Shown: piece after piece, positions 35,918 to 47,800 of the stretch
Layout: every line of letters starts with the position of its first letter
Numbering within the stretch: position 1 is the stretch's first letter
NCBI RefSeq assembly: GCF_001293395.1
Contig: NW_015438359.1
Coordinates: forward strand, 620,001 to 684,000
Reading direction: 5' to 3'
Source: Leptomonas pyrrhocoris
Taxonomy: Eukaryota; Euglenozoa; Kinetoplastea; Trypanosomatida; Trypanosomatidae
Length of the DNA stretch: 64,000 nucleotides
Program-made: the position numbers and the translations under genes
Notes under the pieces: generated by a model
What the model saw: only the letters and a program-made list of their open reading frames with translations
Database searches by the model: none
Told to the model about the DNA's origin: nothing

Positions 35918-38311
35918 TCAGCGCAGCAGCCGCGCGGCATCCACGGCGCCCTCCAAGGTGTTGCGGTCGATGCGCGTGCCCCGCTTCGTCCACAGCGGAG
36001 CTGCAAACTCGTACTGATCCTCCAGCAGACGCGGCTCCGGGTCCACCAGGTCCCGCGTCTTGCGCTTTACCACCAACTTCGTCATGTAATGCTGCATGCG
36101 GCCCGGCGGCTCACTCGACACAATCCGCCGAAACAGCTCCCGGTCGCCGGCGATCAGCGCCGCCTTCGCGCACCCCATCCGCACCGGCGCCGCGGCAGCC
36201 GGCAGCACCGCCGCAATTGTATCGAGGATCTGCGGATCGCCGAGGTGGCTCAGGTACTGAATGTGCATGCCCAGCCGCTCTTGCGCGGTGTACTCGGGGT
36301 TGGGGATCTCACGCGTGCCGGGGTACAGCTTCGCGGCCTCCGGCAGCTGTGTGGCCGCCTCCAACTCCGCGACGCGCTGCCGCATGCCGACGACGCCGAG
36401 GAGATCGTGCACTCGCTGCGCCCACTGCATCACGTAGAAGACGCCGATAATAGCGTCGACCGGCACGTCTGAGGCGAACTCGGTCTGAAAGAGTCGGTTG
36501 AAGCGCCGCCCGAGCAGGCCGCCCCCGCTCAGGTTGTTATTGTCTGGCCAGCTGACGCGCGCGAAGACCGGTATCTTCATCTTCGGCACCACCTGCGAGT
36601 CCTTCCACAGAAAGTAAAAGCTCTCCGGGTCCTGCGGCGGCAGCTTCACCTCGGCGGAGAGGTGCACCGAGATTTGGATAAGGGCCTTGGAGAAGATGCA
36701 GCGGTACAGGGACGGCACCACGCCGGCCCCTTCCACCGTCGGCACCATCCGCTCCGCGTGCGGGTCGGTCACCGTGCGCAGCTGCGGCATCGCGAAGAAA
36801 AACGGGCACAAGTCCACGTGCTCCAGCAGCCTCTCCGGGTCGTCGTACTCGCCCAGGAAAAACTCCTGCTGATTCGCGTACTCGCGCAGAGGGGCGTCGA
36901 GGTAGGGGGTGTTGCGGGCCTCGTAAGCCATAAAGCGTAGGACGTCGCCCTCATGGGAGGTGGGGAGCCGCTGCAGCTCCATCACGCGCTTCGCCGTCTC
37001 GTAGCGCTGCTCAAACACGGCGTGCTGCTCCTCGCGGTGGAAGAAGGCCTGTGCCGCAAAGCTGCTCAGCACGCCGCGAACAGCGGCGACGGTAGCCCGA
37101 ATTGGGAGCCACATGGCCGGCGGGAAATCCGGCGAGAGCTGAAGGAAAACAACGGGCGTTGGACAGCTTGGGTCGACCCACAAGCGTGCCGGCTGCGTGC
37201 CCATCGAGGTGGGGATCTGCCACCGCTCAGGGAAGCAGTAGGTGCGGCAGAAGCACACGTACTCCTTTTGCCGCTGCCCCAGACACAGCTTCACCTTCTG
37301 TTCGGTGGTGTAGGTCGAGGTGGGAGGGAAGACGTAGGGGCCTACGAGGTAGTCCTTCACATCTAAAAGATCGAAGGGCAGCCAGGTATAAGGATCGACC
37401 TCGATGGCGTCGTCCGCACGGTGGGGGGCCACGGAAGACTCCTGCTGTTGAGGAAGATCGTCGTGCCGGGAGGACCTCTCTACAGATGGCATGCCTCGCC
37501 AGTTGCTTGCCCGCTGAGCCGCTTCGACGTGGCGCTGTGCCAGCGGGTCACTCTCGCGCGCCGTCTCATCTAACGAGTCCACGTTGTGCGCGTTTGGCGT
37601 GCTGCTGTCGGTGCGGTAGTAGAGGTCCTTGCAGAGCTGCACAAACCACCCTGGTGGTTCAGCGGAGGAGGAAGAAGCCGACGAGGACTGCGCGCCAACG
37701 AAGTGGCTCCACAGCTTTCCCTCCGCATGCGCTCTTTGCAGCGGTCCCACCGTGGCCCCGTCGAGGGAATCTGCTGCCGATGCGTCGTCGTGGCTGGTCA
37801 CGTTGGGTTCGCGGGGGTTGTACACCTCGCAGCGCTCCACGACGTCCATTGTAGTGTAGGTCCGCGTGGTGTCCTCTAGCGGAATCGTCTCTTCTGGCTC
37901 GAGGAGTGCAGAGAGAAACGACGGGGACGCAGACGTGGTGCTGAGGGCTGTCGCTGCAGTACTTAGAGATGTGTTGGCGGAGTGACATGAACGCCACGGC
38001 GCCCACAACGCTTTCTCTGGTACTCTTTGGAAACCGCACGTAGATGCTCGGTGAAGAGGCAGTCGCATGCTGCACCGCGATCGAATGGACGTGTAACGTG
38101 CGAGAGCAGATGTAGAGGTGGCAGCTGACGCGCAAAGGTGCTGGAGGCGCCACCCACGCTGCGCGCTTGATGGAGGCATAAGGAAGGGTAACGCAGCAGC
38201 GGCGGTTTGAGCGGGGGAAACAACGTGCTCTGGTGGGGGAGGGGGGGATATGTGCTCGGGGACCTCCACCTTGGTACAGATGACTTGCTTATTATCCTCT
38301 TGGCACGACAA
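35918..38311 (-). CDS. Conserved-looking hypothetical protein, probably mitochondrial (797 aa)
   Basis: I do not recognise the family. The N-terminal 150 residues are Ser/Ala/Thr-rich. Two in-frame methionines, Met45 (38179) and Met82 (38068), each start an Arg/Ser-rich acid-poor stretch of presequence type ('MRLPLHRASTCGFQR'), so the real start may be one of these. The middle (about 330-560) is well ordered, with aromatic-rich segments ('EYVCFCRTYCFPERW', 'LCPFFFAMPQLR'). The C-terminal 200 residues are helical ('VFYVMQWAQRVHDLLGVV', 'CAKAALIAGDRELFRRIV'), reminiscent of helical-repeat proteins. No catalytic motif is visible. Mitoribosomal or mitochondrial RNA-processing proteins of trypanosomatids are often like this, but that is a guess. 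Confidence 0.75.
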   Translation of the reverse strand: MSCQEDNKQVICTKVEVPEHISPPPPPEHVVSPAQTAAAALPFLMPPSSAQRGWRLQHLCASAATSTSALARYTSIRSRCSMRLPLHRASTCGFQRVPEKALWAPWRSCHSANTSLSTAATALSTTSASPSFLSALLEPEETIPLEDTTRTYTTMDVVERCEVYNPREPNVTSHDDASAADSLDGATVGPLQRAHAEGKLWSHFVGAQSSSASSSSAEPPGWFVQLCKDLYYRTDSSTPNAHNVDSLDETARESDPLAQRHVEAAQRASNWRGMPSVERSSRHDDLPQQQESSVAPHRADDAIEVDPYTWLPFDLLDVKDYLVGPYVFPPTSTYTTEQKVKLCLGQRQKEYVCFCRTYCFPERWQIPTSMGTQPARLWVDPSCPTPVVFLQLSPDFPPAMWLPIRATVAAVRGVLSSFAAQAFFHREEQHAVFEQRYETAKRVMELQRLPTSHEGDVLRFMAYEARNTPYLDAPLREYANQQEFFLGEYDDPERLLEHVDLCPFFFAMPQLRTVTDPHAERMVPTVEGAGVVPSLYRCIFSKALIQISVHLSAEVKLPPQDPESFYFLWKDSQVVPKMKIPVFARVSWPDNNNLSGGGLLGRRFNRLFQTEFASDVPVDAIIGVFYVMQWAQRVHDLLGVVGMRQRVAELEAATQLPEAAKLYPGTREIPNPEYTAQERLGMHIQYLSHLGDPQILDTIAAVLPAAAAPVRMGCAKAALIAGDRELFRRIVSSEPPGRMQHYMTKLVVKRKTRDLVDPEPRLLEDQYEFAAPLWTKRGTRIDRNTLEGAVDAARLLR

Positions 38312-38810
38312 AACAGAAGAAGAGGGTTGCAGACGGCGGCGTGAACACCGTCACGTAAAGCGTGTGGGACTCAACGAAATGAAAAGCACAGCAAAGGGAG
38401 AAAAAAGAAATGACGCTCTCGCGGTGCTGCGCATCCGCACAAACAACAGTGAAGGGGCGCGCGCGCACGCACACGCACACGCACGTCCGCACAGCGTCGC
38501 GCAGAGACGTAAGAGAACGAAAAGAAGCAAATGAAGTGAAGTACTGCAGATGAGCTGAAGAGCCGCCATTTCTTCGTGCTTGTCCTGCCAACGGTTGTGC
38601 GGCGCAACACGGATTCACATGAAAGCCCAGAGACACGTGTGATCTCCTTATCAGCGCCGCTTGACTATCAGCCGTCGACGTGTCGCAGTGGTTCGTCGAG
38701 GCATCGTGTACGGTTGACCCTTACGTTTCATTTAAGTAGCAGAACATCCTAAGAGGGAGTTAATAAAAGCTCCTCCCTTGATGCGTGTCCTCCGAGGCAC
38801 CGCAATCCCC
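38312..38810. other. Intergenic region between REV3 and the 797-residue gene
   Basis: About 500 bases. Overlapping minus-strand frames at 38292-38636 in three phases share a CA-type repeat translation (ACACAC to RVRVRA) and are not genes. A CA/GC-rich run lies near 38458-38490. Confidence 0.45.
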
Positions 38811-41800
38811 TCACATGACGCCCCTTAAAAACCTCTGCACCGCCTGCCACTGCTGCCACTGCTCCGTCACCCACTTCTTCTCGAAGCCGACGGCGCAGTC
38901 AATCGAGACACACCCGTGCGGCACCCCGCGGGCAGAAAGCTGCGCGGCGAACAGAAGGTGCCGGGAAACACTCCCGACAGAGTACGTGGTCGCTGCTGCG
39001 CTGCCCTCCGTGCCGCCCCTCACCCGCACAGGTGAAAACGCGTCCATGTCCTCCATGTCCGGCATCGCCGCCGTAAACAACGCGTGGGCCGGTGCACCCC
39101 AGTCCCCACCACTGCCGATGCAGTTAGCGCAGATGTGGTGGAGTGTGTCGAGCTGCCGGCCAACGGTGCAACACCGCGCCTGGACGTGCAGGTAGAGGGC
39201 GCAGGGGTCGCTCCAGCAGCGGGTGCAAATGGGAGGGAGTTGGAGAGGCGTCGTGGCAGCGAAGGCATGACCTGCTTCTGTTTCTCCGTCGGCCGCAGCG
39301 TGTGCACGATCATGACTGCGCGTTACCTGCTCGCCAACCCCGCCACCGTCCGCCTCCGCGCCTCCTGCACCGTGTCCCAGGGTGTTGACAACGCGCTGAA
39401 GCACCTCGCGCTGGCGTCGCACGTCATCGAGACTCACCGCCTCCTTCTCGCACACGATGCATAAAGTGCGGGGGTAGAAGGTGTCCAACGTAACGCCGCT
39501 CCCGTCTGCCTTGGCATCGCGGCATCGCCGTCGTCGAGAGTGCGAATGCTCCGCGCGCCTCGGCGGTTTTAACCGGCTGTCTCCACCGGCAGCGACAGCT
39601 GCGGCCGCAGAGGGCAGACCTGCGCGCTGCGTCGCCATGAGCTGCTCTACGTCGACAAACTCATGCACTGTGGGCCGAGTCAAGTCCTCCACCTCCACCG
39701 GCGGAGGCGGCGGTGAGGACCGAGCAGAACCGTTACGTCGATCGCCTTCCGCATCAGCCTCGCCGTTGTCGTCATCGTCGCTGATCACCGCTGTCGACAC
39801 GGTGCAAAGATGCGTCTCGCGGCGTAGCAGAAACAAGGGATCAATGGTCTCACGCAGTAGCTGCTGCATGTGAAGTGCGAGCTGCGAAGCCAGATGCAGC
39901 CGCGCACCTTGCGGATCACTTCCACTCGTGCGACTGCGGAGGTGCGGCGGTGGCGGAGGAGGAGGGGCGGAAGGGGGACGACTGCCCTCTGGTGTTTTCA
40001 CCTGCTGCTCCTGTGCCTTCATAAAAGTGGGTAGGTTCAGCAATGCAGCGTGAGCCGTGCGGCGCCGCGGCATTGTCTGGTACCACTGCGCAAAGCTGAT
40101 CCCGACGAGATAAAACATGCGGTCCAGCGAGGAGTTGATGTTCCGCGTGATATAGTACGATGCATCCAGGCTGTGCTTGTCCTGCAGGTACAGCAAGTGG
40201 GCGGGGTGTAGCACCTGATCGGTGAGATGGCCAATGGAGTGCGTAGACCGCACCACCACATAGGGTAGCCGCTCGCCCCAGTACGGTGTCTCCGTCACGT
40301 CCGTCTCCATTTGCGCCAGGGCGAGGCGGGCGGCGAGTGGCAGGTGCCCGTCCCCCGCGCGCCCGTAGCGACCCAGCTTCACCGCGCGGCGGAAAATACA
40401 CTGGAGCGGGTTCACCGCGCCGGCCTGCACCTTCTCCATTGCAGTGTAGTACACGTGCTTCAGCGTGGCCGCCGTGCAGCCGTCAAAGAGCAGACGAAGC
40501 ATGCGGTGCACCAGCTGCGCAGTCGCCGGGCACTGATCGCGTCGCACCACCTCAATCCCTTTCGCTAAGAATGTGGGGCTTGTCTGCGTAGGCGAGGTCC
40601 ACATGTAGCCTGCGTAGCGCTTCTTCACCAGCAGGAGACACGGCGACAGCACCTTCTCGAATTGCAGCCGAATCGGGGAGGGGTTGGACTGCGTGACAGC
40701 GTCGGCCATCTGCTGCCCGACGATGAAGGCCTCCGATAAGGTGCGACCATGCAAGCGAACAAATAAGCTGTCGGTATCGCCGTACACCACCTCCGCCCGC
40801 CACGCCGCGGTGCTGTGGATCAGCGCCACCGCCCGCTCCAGCGTCTGCCGGCCCAGCGAGACGATCGCCTCCGCGAGGTCCACACAGGGCATCCGACCGG
40901 TGAAAGACGCGGCGGTGTAGCCGTAGGTGACGTTGGCGAGCATCTTCAAGGCGAGCTGCTGCTCCTGCAGTCGCTGCTGCATCGCCGTGTCCTGCATCGG
41001 TACGGCGATGTGCTTGAAGGAGGCCTGCACCTCAAACCGGGTGTCCAGCACGGCCTGCACCATCTGCGGCAGCAAACCCACGCGTGTGCTGGTCGCCACG
41101 AACATCGCGCCGTTCGGCGTGAAGACAACGCCGTCGTGCTGGGCACCGTCATCGGGCAGCAGCTCCGCCAACAACGAGTCGGGTTGGGTAAAGTCCGCCA
41201 GCACGCCTAGGCGGCCGTGTGCAGTGGGTTGCACCATGCCGAGGCACGTCGTGTAGCACAGGTTGTAGGCGATGATGATGCTGGGGTAGAGGCTGCGGAA
41301 GTCTAACACCACAATCGGGTCGTCTCTGCGATAGAGGTCCGCCTTGGGCTGCATGACGAGCGGAATACATTCAATACGGGGCTGTCGATGTACCTGCATG
41401 AGGCTGGGCGAGAGCATGGCGTACCGCAATGGGTGGGCTAAACGCAGGAGGGTGGCCTCCACGCGGAACTGACTACCGCGTGTCAGCACCTCCTCCGTCA
41501 GTATCCCATACATGCGCGAAAACTCGAGCAGCTTCGTGAACCAGTGCAGCTTACACGCGATGCGATGGGGGGCGGCAACGCGCGTCGCAAGATAGCGCAG
41601 CGCCGCCTGATGCTCACCTGGGTCTGCGGTAGAGTGAAAAAGAGCGGCCAAGTAGGTGTCCGTGAAGTACGGCAGCGGCTGCCCAAACAGCTCGGCGTGC
41701 ACCATAGGCAGCGCGTAACTCGGCATCTTCACATCCTTCCGTAGGTCCTTGCCGAAGCTGGTGCAGATGCGGCCCGTGATGTGCACATTGGCACCAAAAC

Positions 41801-44800
41801 GCCTCGAGTAGGCGGCGGCAGCGTCAGCGGACTCACTCGCTGATGACCGTGTCGACCTCGCGGTGGTGCCTGAACTCCCCGCTCCATAGGGCTGGTGAGA
41901 CTGCTGCTGCTGCTGCTGGTGGTGGTTACCCCATCCCCCTCCCGGACGCCATCCACCGATGCGCGTGGTGCCGCCGCCGCTGTTGATGTTGTTGGGTGCT
42001 CGGAAACCCGATGGTGTCGCGCCTCCGTCCTGCGCATCGTCCTCGTCTACCTCATCCCCGTCCTGCTCCACGTCATCGCTCAACACCGTAGAGGAGGCGG
42101 ACGAGGAAGAGGAAGTGGACGGGGAGGGCGCCGGCGGCACGATCGGGGGTGGTGCCGTGGGAAACTGTACTCTCGCTGCTGACGCCCCTTCCGCCTCGCG
42201 CAAAACGTCGCCGGTCATCACGTTCGTTGCCCTTGCGTCTCCCGTCGCTACTCTGCGCGCTTCCTGCAGTGTGTGGAGGTGCCGTGGGTCTGACAAGACG
42301 GAAGCGGCGGCGGGACGTAAAACTCCCCTTCCGCCTTCGCTGCCGTCAACGTCACGCGCCTTCGTTGGTTGATGTCCCTCCGTACGTGCAGTCGTGGCCG
42401 GCCGCGGCGGATAGCCATGGTGCTGTCGTATACGAGAGAGGTCCGCGGCCAGACTGCGCTTCAGCACGGTTCGATAGCGCAGCGCCAGATAACCCAAGCC
42501 GTACTTGTAGCCCTCCCAAGATAGGAGCACGTCGGGGTCGTAGGCGAGGATTTCGTCTCGCACGCACGTCAACAGCGCCGCCTCATCCGACACCGTCACC
42601 ACTTGGACCGGAGAGCACAGGCCGAAAAGCGGCAGCTCAGGCGGCGATATCGGGGTGGCCTTAGTGGCACCACTGCTCCTTCCGACCTCTTTCTCCTCCT
42701 CTCTGGGCGTAGGAGCTACACGGAAAACACGTATACCGATGGAGCCGTCCGCTGCCGTGCTCGCCTGGCCGAGTGCGACGGCCAGCACGTTACTCGTCGA
42801 CACCAGCGCTTCGCCGGGTCGTCGGTTGAGCAGTACCTCGAGATACTGCACCCGCAGGAGGCATTGCAGGTGATGCTGAGGCTGCTGTGTGAGGGAGAGG
42901 GAGAGAGCAGGGACGTGGCTCGCAGACTTCGTTTCGCGGGGAGCGGGTGCCGTGGAACGCGGGGGTGCGGTGGCAGCCGGTTCCCCTTCCGAGGTGCACG
43001 CTACGAGTTGGGGGCCCTCCACAGGCTCATAAAGAGCATGATGTGATGGATTTCCCTCTCTCGGTGGAGGTGTTGGTGCCATATACGGCCAGGTCACGGC
43101 AGACACCCGCATGCGCACACCATCACTCGCCAATGTAGGCGGTAGATTACGAGCAGGCAGCGCCGCCACTTTGTGTGCTACCCCACCTCTCCGCTGCTTC
43201 TCTTCTCCCTCCTCCTCCTCACCACATGCGCTCGCCGTGACACGGAACCAGCGGGGGACGCCGTCCACTGCGGGGCCGAGAGAGCCACCGGTCTGAAGCA
43301 CTGTGCCGCCCATCCGCATCTTCGCGTCGGAGGGAGCCGGCTGTCGAAAAAGCTGAAGGAAGGTGCGCTGGGAGGCGGTCACCACGCCCACCGCCTCCAC
43401 TGACGACGCTTCAGAAGCCGCAGCGGAGTCGGCAGACGCCACGGACGAGAACGATGACACTGCGTCTCGCGCCACATCGGCGGTGTCCCTCACCGTGTGT
43501 TGGAGGGGAGACGACGACGCGGAAGAGGAGTTAATCAACACCTCCCTTTGGGCCTCTTCATTCGCACGCGTGCTGTCGCGATTGGGTTGGGCCGGGTGAG
43601 AGACGCTAGCGAGGCCGTCACTTGGTAGCCTTGCGTCGCCGGCGATACTTTCTTCCTCGTCCACAAGGCTCGCATTCGAGAACGACACCGCCGGTCCAAT
43701 CACACCACTTGACTCCCTCCCCCTGCGTGCGTCTTCGTCCTCCATGGCTGCGGAGTAGCGCCGCCATCGCAGCTGCTCCTGACTTTGGAGCACATCGGCT
43801 GCGTGGCGAGTGTCAGCGTGCACGCTGCGTTGAATGCGAACCGCACCCACCATGAAGCTGTGCGCTGGCATGCGGAGCGTCGACACGCGATAGTGCCCAC
43901 GGCTACGGCGCTTACGTGAAGGGTTGGCGGCAAAGGAACTCCCTTCGGCACTTCGCAGCAGCTGCGAGGGCCGTGTGTGGTGCAGCGCCGTCTGCGCGCT
44001 GGAACTGGCCAACGAGCCCACGCCCTCAAAACGTGCCCTTTTCCTATCTCGCTTCTTGTGGCTCGACATCCGCTGAGGTGGGCCGCCACCGCCGCTGCTG
44101 CTGCTGCTGCTCGACGCGCTGCTCGGAAATAGAAGAGTGTCTTCACCTTCGCCTTCTGCGCCATCACCGCTGCCACACGTCGACACTCGCTGGGCATCGT
44201 CCTCTTCTTCAGCGCCTTCATCTTTTCTACTAGTGCCCAGCTCTAAATCCACATCTCCTTCTAGAGGGGGTCGAGAGGTCGCCGACACAGGAAAGCCTTC
44301 CTTACCACCGTCTCTTACATCCGCATCCCCGTCGTCGGACAACGTAAGCCGTTCTGGCTGGGTGAAAAGAACGCGTGATGTCCGCGGATGCGTGGAGGAG
44401 CGCTGCGATGGTCGAGAGGCAGGAGAACGCAGCAGGGCACCTGCCACCTCCGTTGATGGGTGTGTGGAGGTGTTTACTGTCCCCGAGTGCGTCTTTGAAC
44501 TGTGGAGTCTTCGGGCAGCCATCCCAGCAAAGGATCGATCCTGTGTGGTTAGGCGGCGAGGGTTCGGCACAACGCTAGAGGAGGTGAACAGGTCGGACGT
44601 CACGGCTGTGAGGACACGGGCGTGGATTACGTACTGGTACCGGCACAAGATACGCAAGGGAGGAAACTGGCTGCGCCGGCGCTGCCATTTGCTGTTGCAG
44701 CTCCTGTACGAGTGAGCATCGATGCAGCAGTGCACGGGCCACACATGCACCGTTCCTTCCTCACTCTCCTCGTTACGCCCTTCGTGAGGCGCGCCGTGGA

Positions 44801-47800
44801 GTGACTGTACACGGTGGTCAACGCTCATGGACTTGTGCGGCACGTCGTGATCGACGAGAAGTCGCTGAGTGGGTGCAGAGCGCGCCGCCGCGTAGGCGAG
44901 GGCAGACGGCAGAGCATCCTCCTCCAGCACCGATGCCGGCACCACATCCACCGCATCGCCTAACAGCATCTCGCCCAGTTGCACAGGATTCTCGGTGGGG
45001 TTTGGACGTTCGTTGTTGGGCGTCCGTGGCACATGCATACACCGTGTGCGACGAATCCACGCCCCTCGCCGCACCAGCGCCGCCTCGTCCTCTGCCAGAT
45101 GTGTTTCGCTCAACTGCAGAAACCACCGAAGGGCAACGGTGTCTGCTGCTACTTGCGCAATCCGCGCTGCGGCCAGCACTTCGCACACCGTCGTGTCGTC
45201 AACGCCTCGCGCACTGAACGCGTGAGAGCTGAATTGTTCGTGTTGGTGGGGAGGATGCACTCGGACAAAGGCCACGCAGTCGCCCACAGTGTGGCGTGTG
45301 GTGGCGCTCTCACTCGTCCTTGGCGATGAACAGCACCGCGCTTGGCGAGTGACACCCGCCTCTCGCTTGCAGCTCTGGTGCTCTGACGCACCGCTGGAGG
45401 AGAGCGGCGGTGTAGAACCTGTCGTTGCGTCAACATCGCGTGGAAAACATAGCGGAGAAAGGCGGGCATCGCCGTGTCTCTCTGCCCGATCGCTACCTGA
45501 AATTGGATCACATAAACACGCAGACAGGCGTCCCAGGTTCTGCGTCGGAAGGTCTCGCGGCGACTTCACATCTTCTTCATCTTCCACTTTCCGTGGACGC
45601 TGCCGCTGTCGATCCGCTTGTCCGAAGAGAAGCTCAGCCTTCGCCAGCTCCGCAGCTTCTAGCGGCGGCTGTGACTTCTGTGCGACAGAACCCAGAGAAA
45701 CTTTAAGATCGCTCTTCGCCGTCGCATCACGGTCCTTCTCCCTCTTCGCGGCAGCAACGACATCCGCAGCGGCCGCCGTAGCTTCTCTTCCGCTGCTTGA
45801 AAATGAGGAGTCCGACGACCAGGACAACTGCGAGAACCACGAGGATTGCTGAGAGGCGACTCCCTTGTGATCCACCGCGTCGGACGCCGCATCCACAGGT
45901 GGAGTGCCTGCGTCAACTGCCGACCTCTTAAGCTGAAGCTGCGCATCCACTTCTTCCGCGGCGGATAGTTGAGACCTCCTGTGCGGCTCGGAGAAGAACG
46001 CGGAGGAGCTGCTACACGTGTGGTGGGCCGCCTCCCCTTCCTCGCCCTTCTTCTCTGCCCCCTGCGCCACCGGTGGGTGCGGAGACGACGCTCGATGTTC
46101 TGCCTCCGCCGTACCCAGCGATACAGAGGAACGTGCAACCAACGCCGCCATGAGGTCCTGCGTAGCAGCCATCTCCACCTCCTTCACATCTGGTGCGGAC
46201 ATCCCACGCAGCCACGGCTGCAACACAACGCCAAACCCCGCCGTCTGCTCCGCTGTAATTGCTGCCACCGCGGAGGGCGTCGCGGTGTCCTGAGAGGGTG
46301 ACAGTTGGAGGCTGTCGGCGCTGAAGCCGATGTAGCGTGCATTCCCGGTTGTCTGCTCCGCCTTGTTATCGGCTGTGCCGTACGCAGAGCAACTCGGCCT
46401 GCTGCCGCGCCCCGTCGCCGTGACGGCATCAGCGCCCATCTCCGCAAAGGTCGGCTGCAACGCCGGGACCAGCACACGGCGCTCAGAGTAGGTTTGCACC
46501 GTGGTGTGGCGACGGTGCCCGCCGCCGGGTTTGCTGTACTCGGCCACCATCTGCGCGCGAATGGCACGCTGCTCCTGCTGCTGTGCGGCCGTCATGGCCG
46601 GTGCGAGACCGGCAAACGGCACCGTTGAAGAGTCCACAAGAGCCACAGATAACGGAGGAGCAGGAGAAAGCTTTACTGACACGCCCTTCAGCCCGCTTTC
46701 TGCCGCATCATCATCATCGCCGCCCTCTGCCTTCCACTTTGATGGATTTGCGGCAGCAGCGGCAGCGGCAGCACTCGCACGACGCTGCTCCAAGTACTCC
46801 AGCATGCGGTGCCGCATCCACTGCACCGTCGGGTCTGCCCGTTGGATCTGCACCACATTTCCATAGCGCAGCACAGCCGCTGAGGCAGAGGCGTCCTCTC
46901 TGGCCGGCACGGAAGCCGACAACGCTGCGGCGTGCCGATGGCGCTCCACCGCGATGGTGTCCGCCACCCGCAGCGCATCGGCCACCCCGTGCTCTTTAAA
47001 GTACCGTCGAATGCTCCGACGTGTGTAGCTCAAATTATCGCCTGCGGAGACGCCGCCTCGACGGACGACACCATTTCCAGTTACGTCGGCCGTTTCCGTC
47101 CTGTGTGATGGAGAGCTTGGTGCGCCACCTTCGGCGGCTGCCGCGTCGCCCTCGCCAGGCTCACCCAGGTCACGCGCGCACACGTCCATCTCCACCTCCG
47201 CCGTCGTGAGTCGGTCTAACTCGTCTGGCCGCCAAAAGCGCTGAAAGGGCAGTCCGGCGTAGGGGAAGCCCTCCGCCACCCCACTGCCATGAACGCCCTG
47301 ACTGGAGCTCGCGTTTCGTCTCTTCCACTCGGACTTGTATGGCGCGTCTTCGCTTCCGCCGCTGTCCTCGTCAGACGAGGAAGAAGAAGGGGGGTTAAAG
47401 CGGTGCCGCAACTCTGCCGCGGTGGGCAGACGCACGTGACACCTCGGCACCGGCAGCGGAAACGGTGCGATGCCGTTGATGCGCCAGTGCACCATAAACT
47501 GCGTGTGGTACTTCATGTGAGCGTCGTACAGCTGCCACTGACGCCCGCCGACCTCGCGGGTGCTCTGCAGAACCTCCATCACTTTTTGCTGCACGTTCGG
47601 GTCCACCAGCTCCACCAGGTAAAACGCGTAGGCGTGGGGACGGTAGCCGTAGACGTTGTAGCGGTGCACAACGCGAACATCGTGTACCAGTTGCTGACCA
47701 GGTACGAAGACGCCCTGTTTGCTCAACACGCGCAGTACCACCGTCTCCAGCTGTGCGGCCAGCTGATCCGCCGATACGCTGCGGTTGTACTGAGGCAACA

